A DNA stretch of 41,588 nucleotides from Alphaproteobacteria bacterium. GTDB taxonomy: Bacteria; Pseudomonadota; Alphaproteobacteria; SHVP01. This document shows, piece by piece, positions 41,049 to 41,588 of this stretch. Under the pieces are notes generated by a model. That model ran no database searches, was not told the origin of the DNA, and saw only the letters and a program-made list of their open reading frames with translations. The number at the start of each line of letters is the position of its first letter. The stretch's first letter is position 1. The translations under genes were made by a program, and so were the position numbers. Where the stretch lies: the NCBI GenBank assembly GCA_029936875.1, contig JAPYRS010000007.1, forward strand, positions 1-41,588. The letters are read 5' to 3'.

Positions 41049-41588
41049 GTCTTCGAATGATCGGCGCGTGCACCAACAAGAAACGCCGCCATCAACCACG
41101 GGACGACTAGCCACCAATTCTGCCAGACGCCGAAACTCAAAAGCGAAAGCACCAACCAGCTTGCAAATGTCGCGGCAGCAGTGGCCTTTGCAACACGCGG
41201 CAATTCAGCGATGCGACGTACGACAACGGCAATCCCGAGCATCAGAATTAGAATGCCAACAAAGCCAAGTTCGAGCCAGATTTGAATAGCGCCGTTGTGG
41301 GGATGAAGCGGCAAGGCCTGAGCCTGAATGGCAATGGCGTCGGTGACCTGGGCGGCGCCGCCCTGGATGCCGCGCGACGCATCGAAGCCCCAGCCAAACA
41401 AGGGCCGTTCGAAAATGTGGTTGCCGGTGAATTCCCAGATGTAAAACCGATGGAGCCAGCTATCCGGCAAATTCGGGAACCAGGCGATCAAGCTTTCCGG
41501 ACTCGCCAGATAAAGTGAAATAAGCGGCGACAGCAGAACAACAAGGATGCTACCGACTGACAGAACGAACAATGCCGGGCGCGCCCTA
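41045..41588 (-). CDS. O-antigen ligase/polymerase family protein (partial, 5' end off window)
   Basis: ...WLHRFYIWEFTGNHIFERPLFGWGFDASRGI...LPLHPHNGAIQIWLELGFVGILILMLGI: WaaL/Wzy-type PLFGWG and HPHN motifs. Frame open to the window edge. Confidence 0.85.
   Translation of the reverse strand, partial: RARPALFVLSVGSILVVLLSPLISLYLASPESLIAWFPNLPDSWLHRFYIWEFTGNHIFERPLFGWGFDASRGIQGGAAQVTDAIAIQAQALPLHPHNGAIQIWLELGFVGILILMLGIAVVVRRIAELPRVAKATAAATFASWLVLSLLSFGVWQNWWLVVPWLMAAFLVGARADHSKT

Overview
This is a 41.6 kb chromosomal window that looks alphaproteobacterial, from the gene order hemC-hemD-mitofilin-hemY / tsaD / gpsA / YciI / EVE. About 1-26 kb is mostly housekeeping: pyc (partial; absent from the ORF track because it runs off the edge), mmsA, a tRNA-Thr(CGU), the haem genes, tsaD, gpsA, a creatininase-family gene, acs, htpX, rsmB, rpe and a heparinase II/III-like gene. 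About 26-41.6 kb is a surface-polysaccharide locus: nucleotide-sugar dehydrogenase, Gfo/Idh/MocA oxidoreductase, hexapeptide acyltransferase, two DegT/StrS aminotransferases, SDR epimerase, methyltransferase, AsnB-type amidotransferase, GT4 glycosyltransferase, flippase, radical SAM/SPASM enzyme, a polytopic membrane protein, and an O-antigen-ligase-like gene on the opposite strand. The least expected signal is three clearly coding reading frames that each continue in frame through a single TAG: a class III cyclase-like gene, a cyclase-associated TPR fragment and a thermonuclease (SNase)-like gene. A fourth, weaker case is a small ORF overlapping htpX. TAG also terminates hemC, tsaD, acs and other intact genes here, so global reassignment is excluded; nonsense decay or context-specific readthrough remain. 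A DnaA-box-like cluster lies in the gap downstream of acs. No CRISPR array, intact mobile element or complete defence system was seen.
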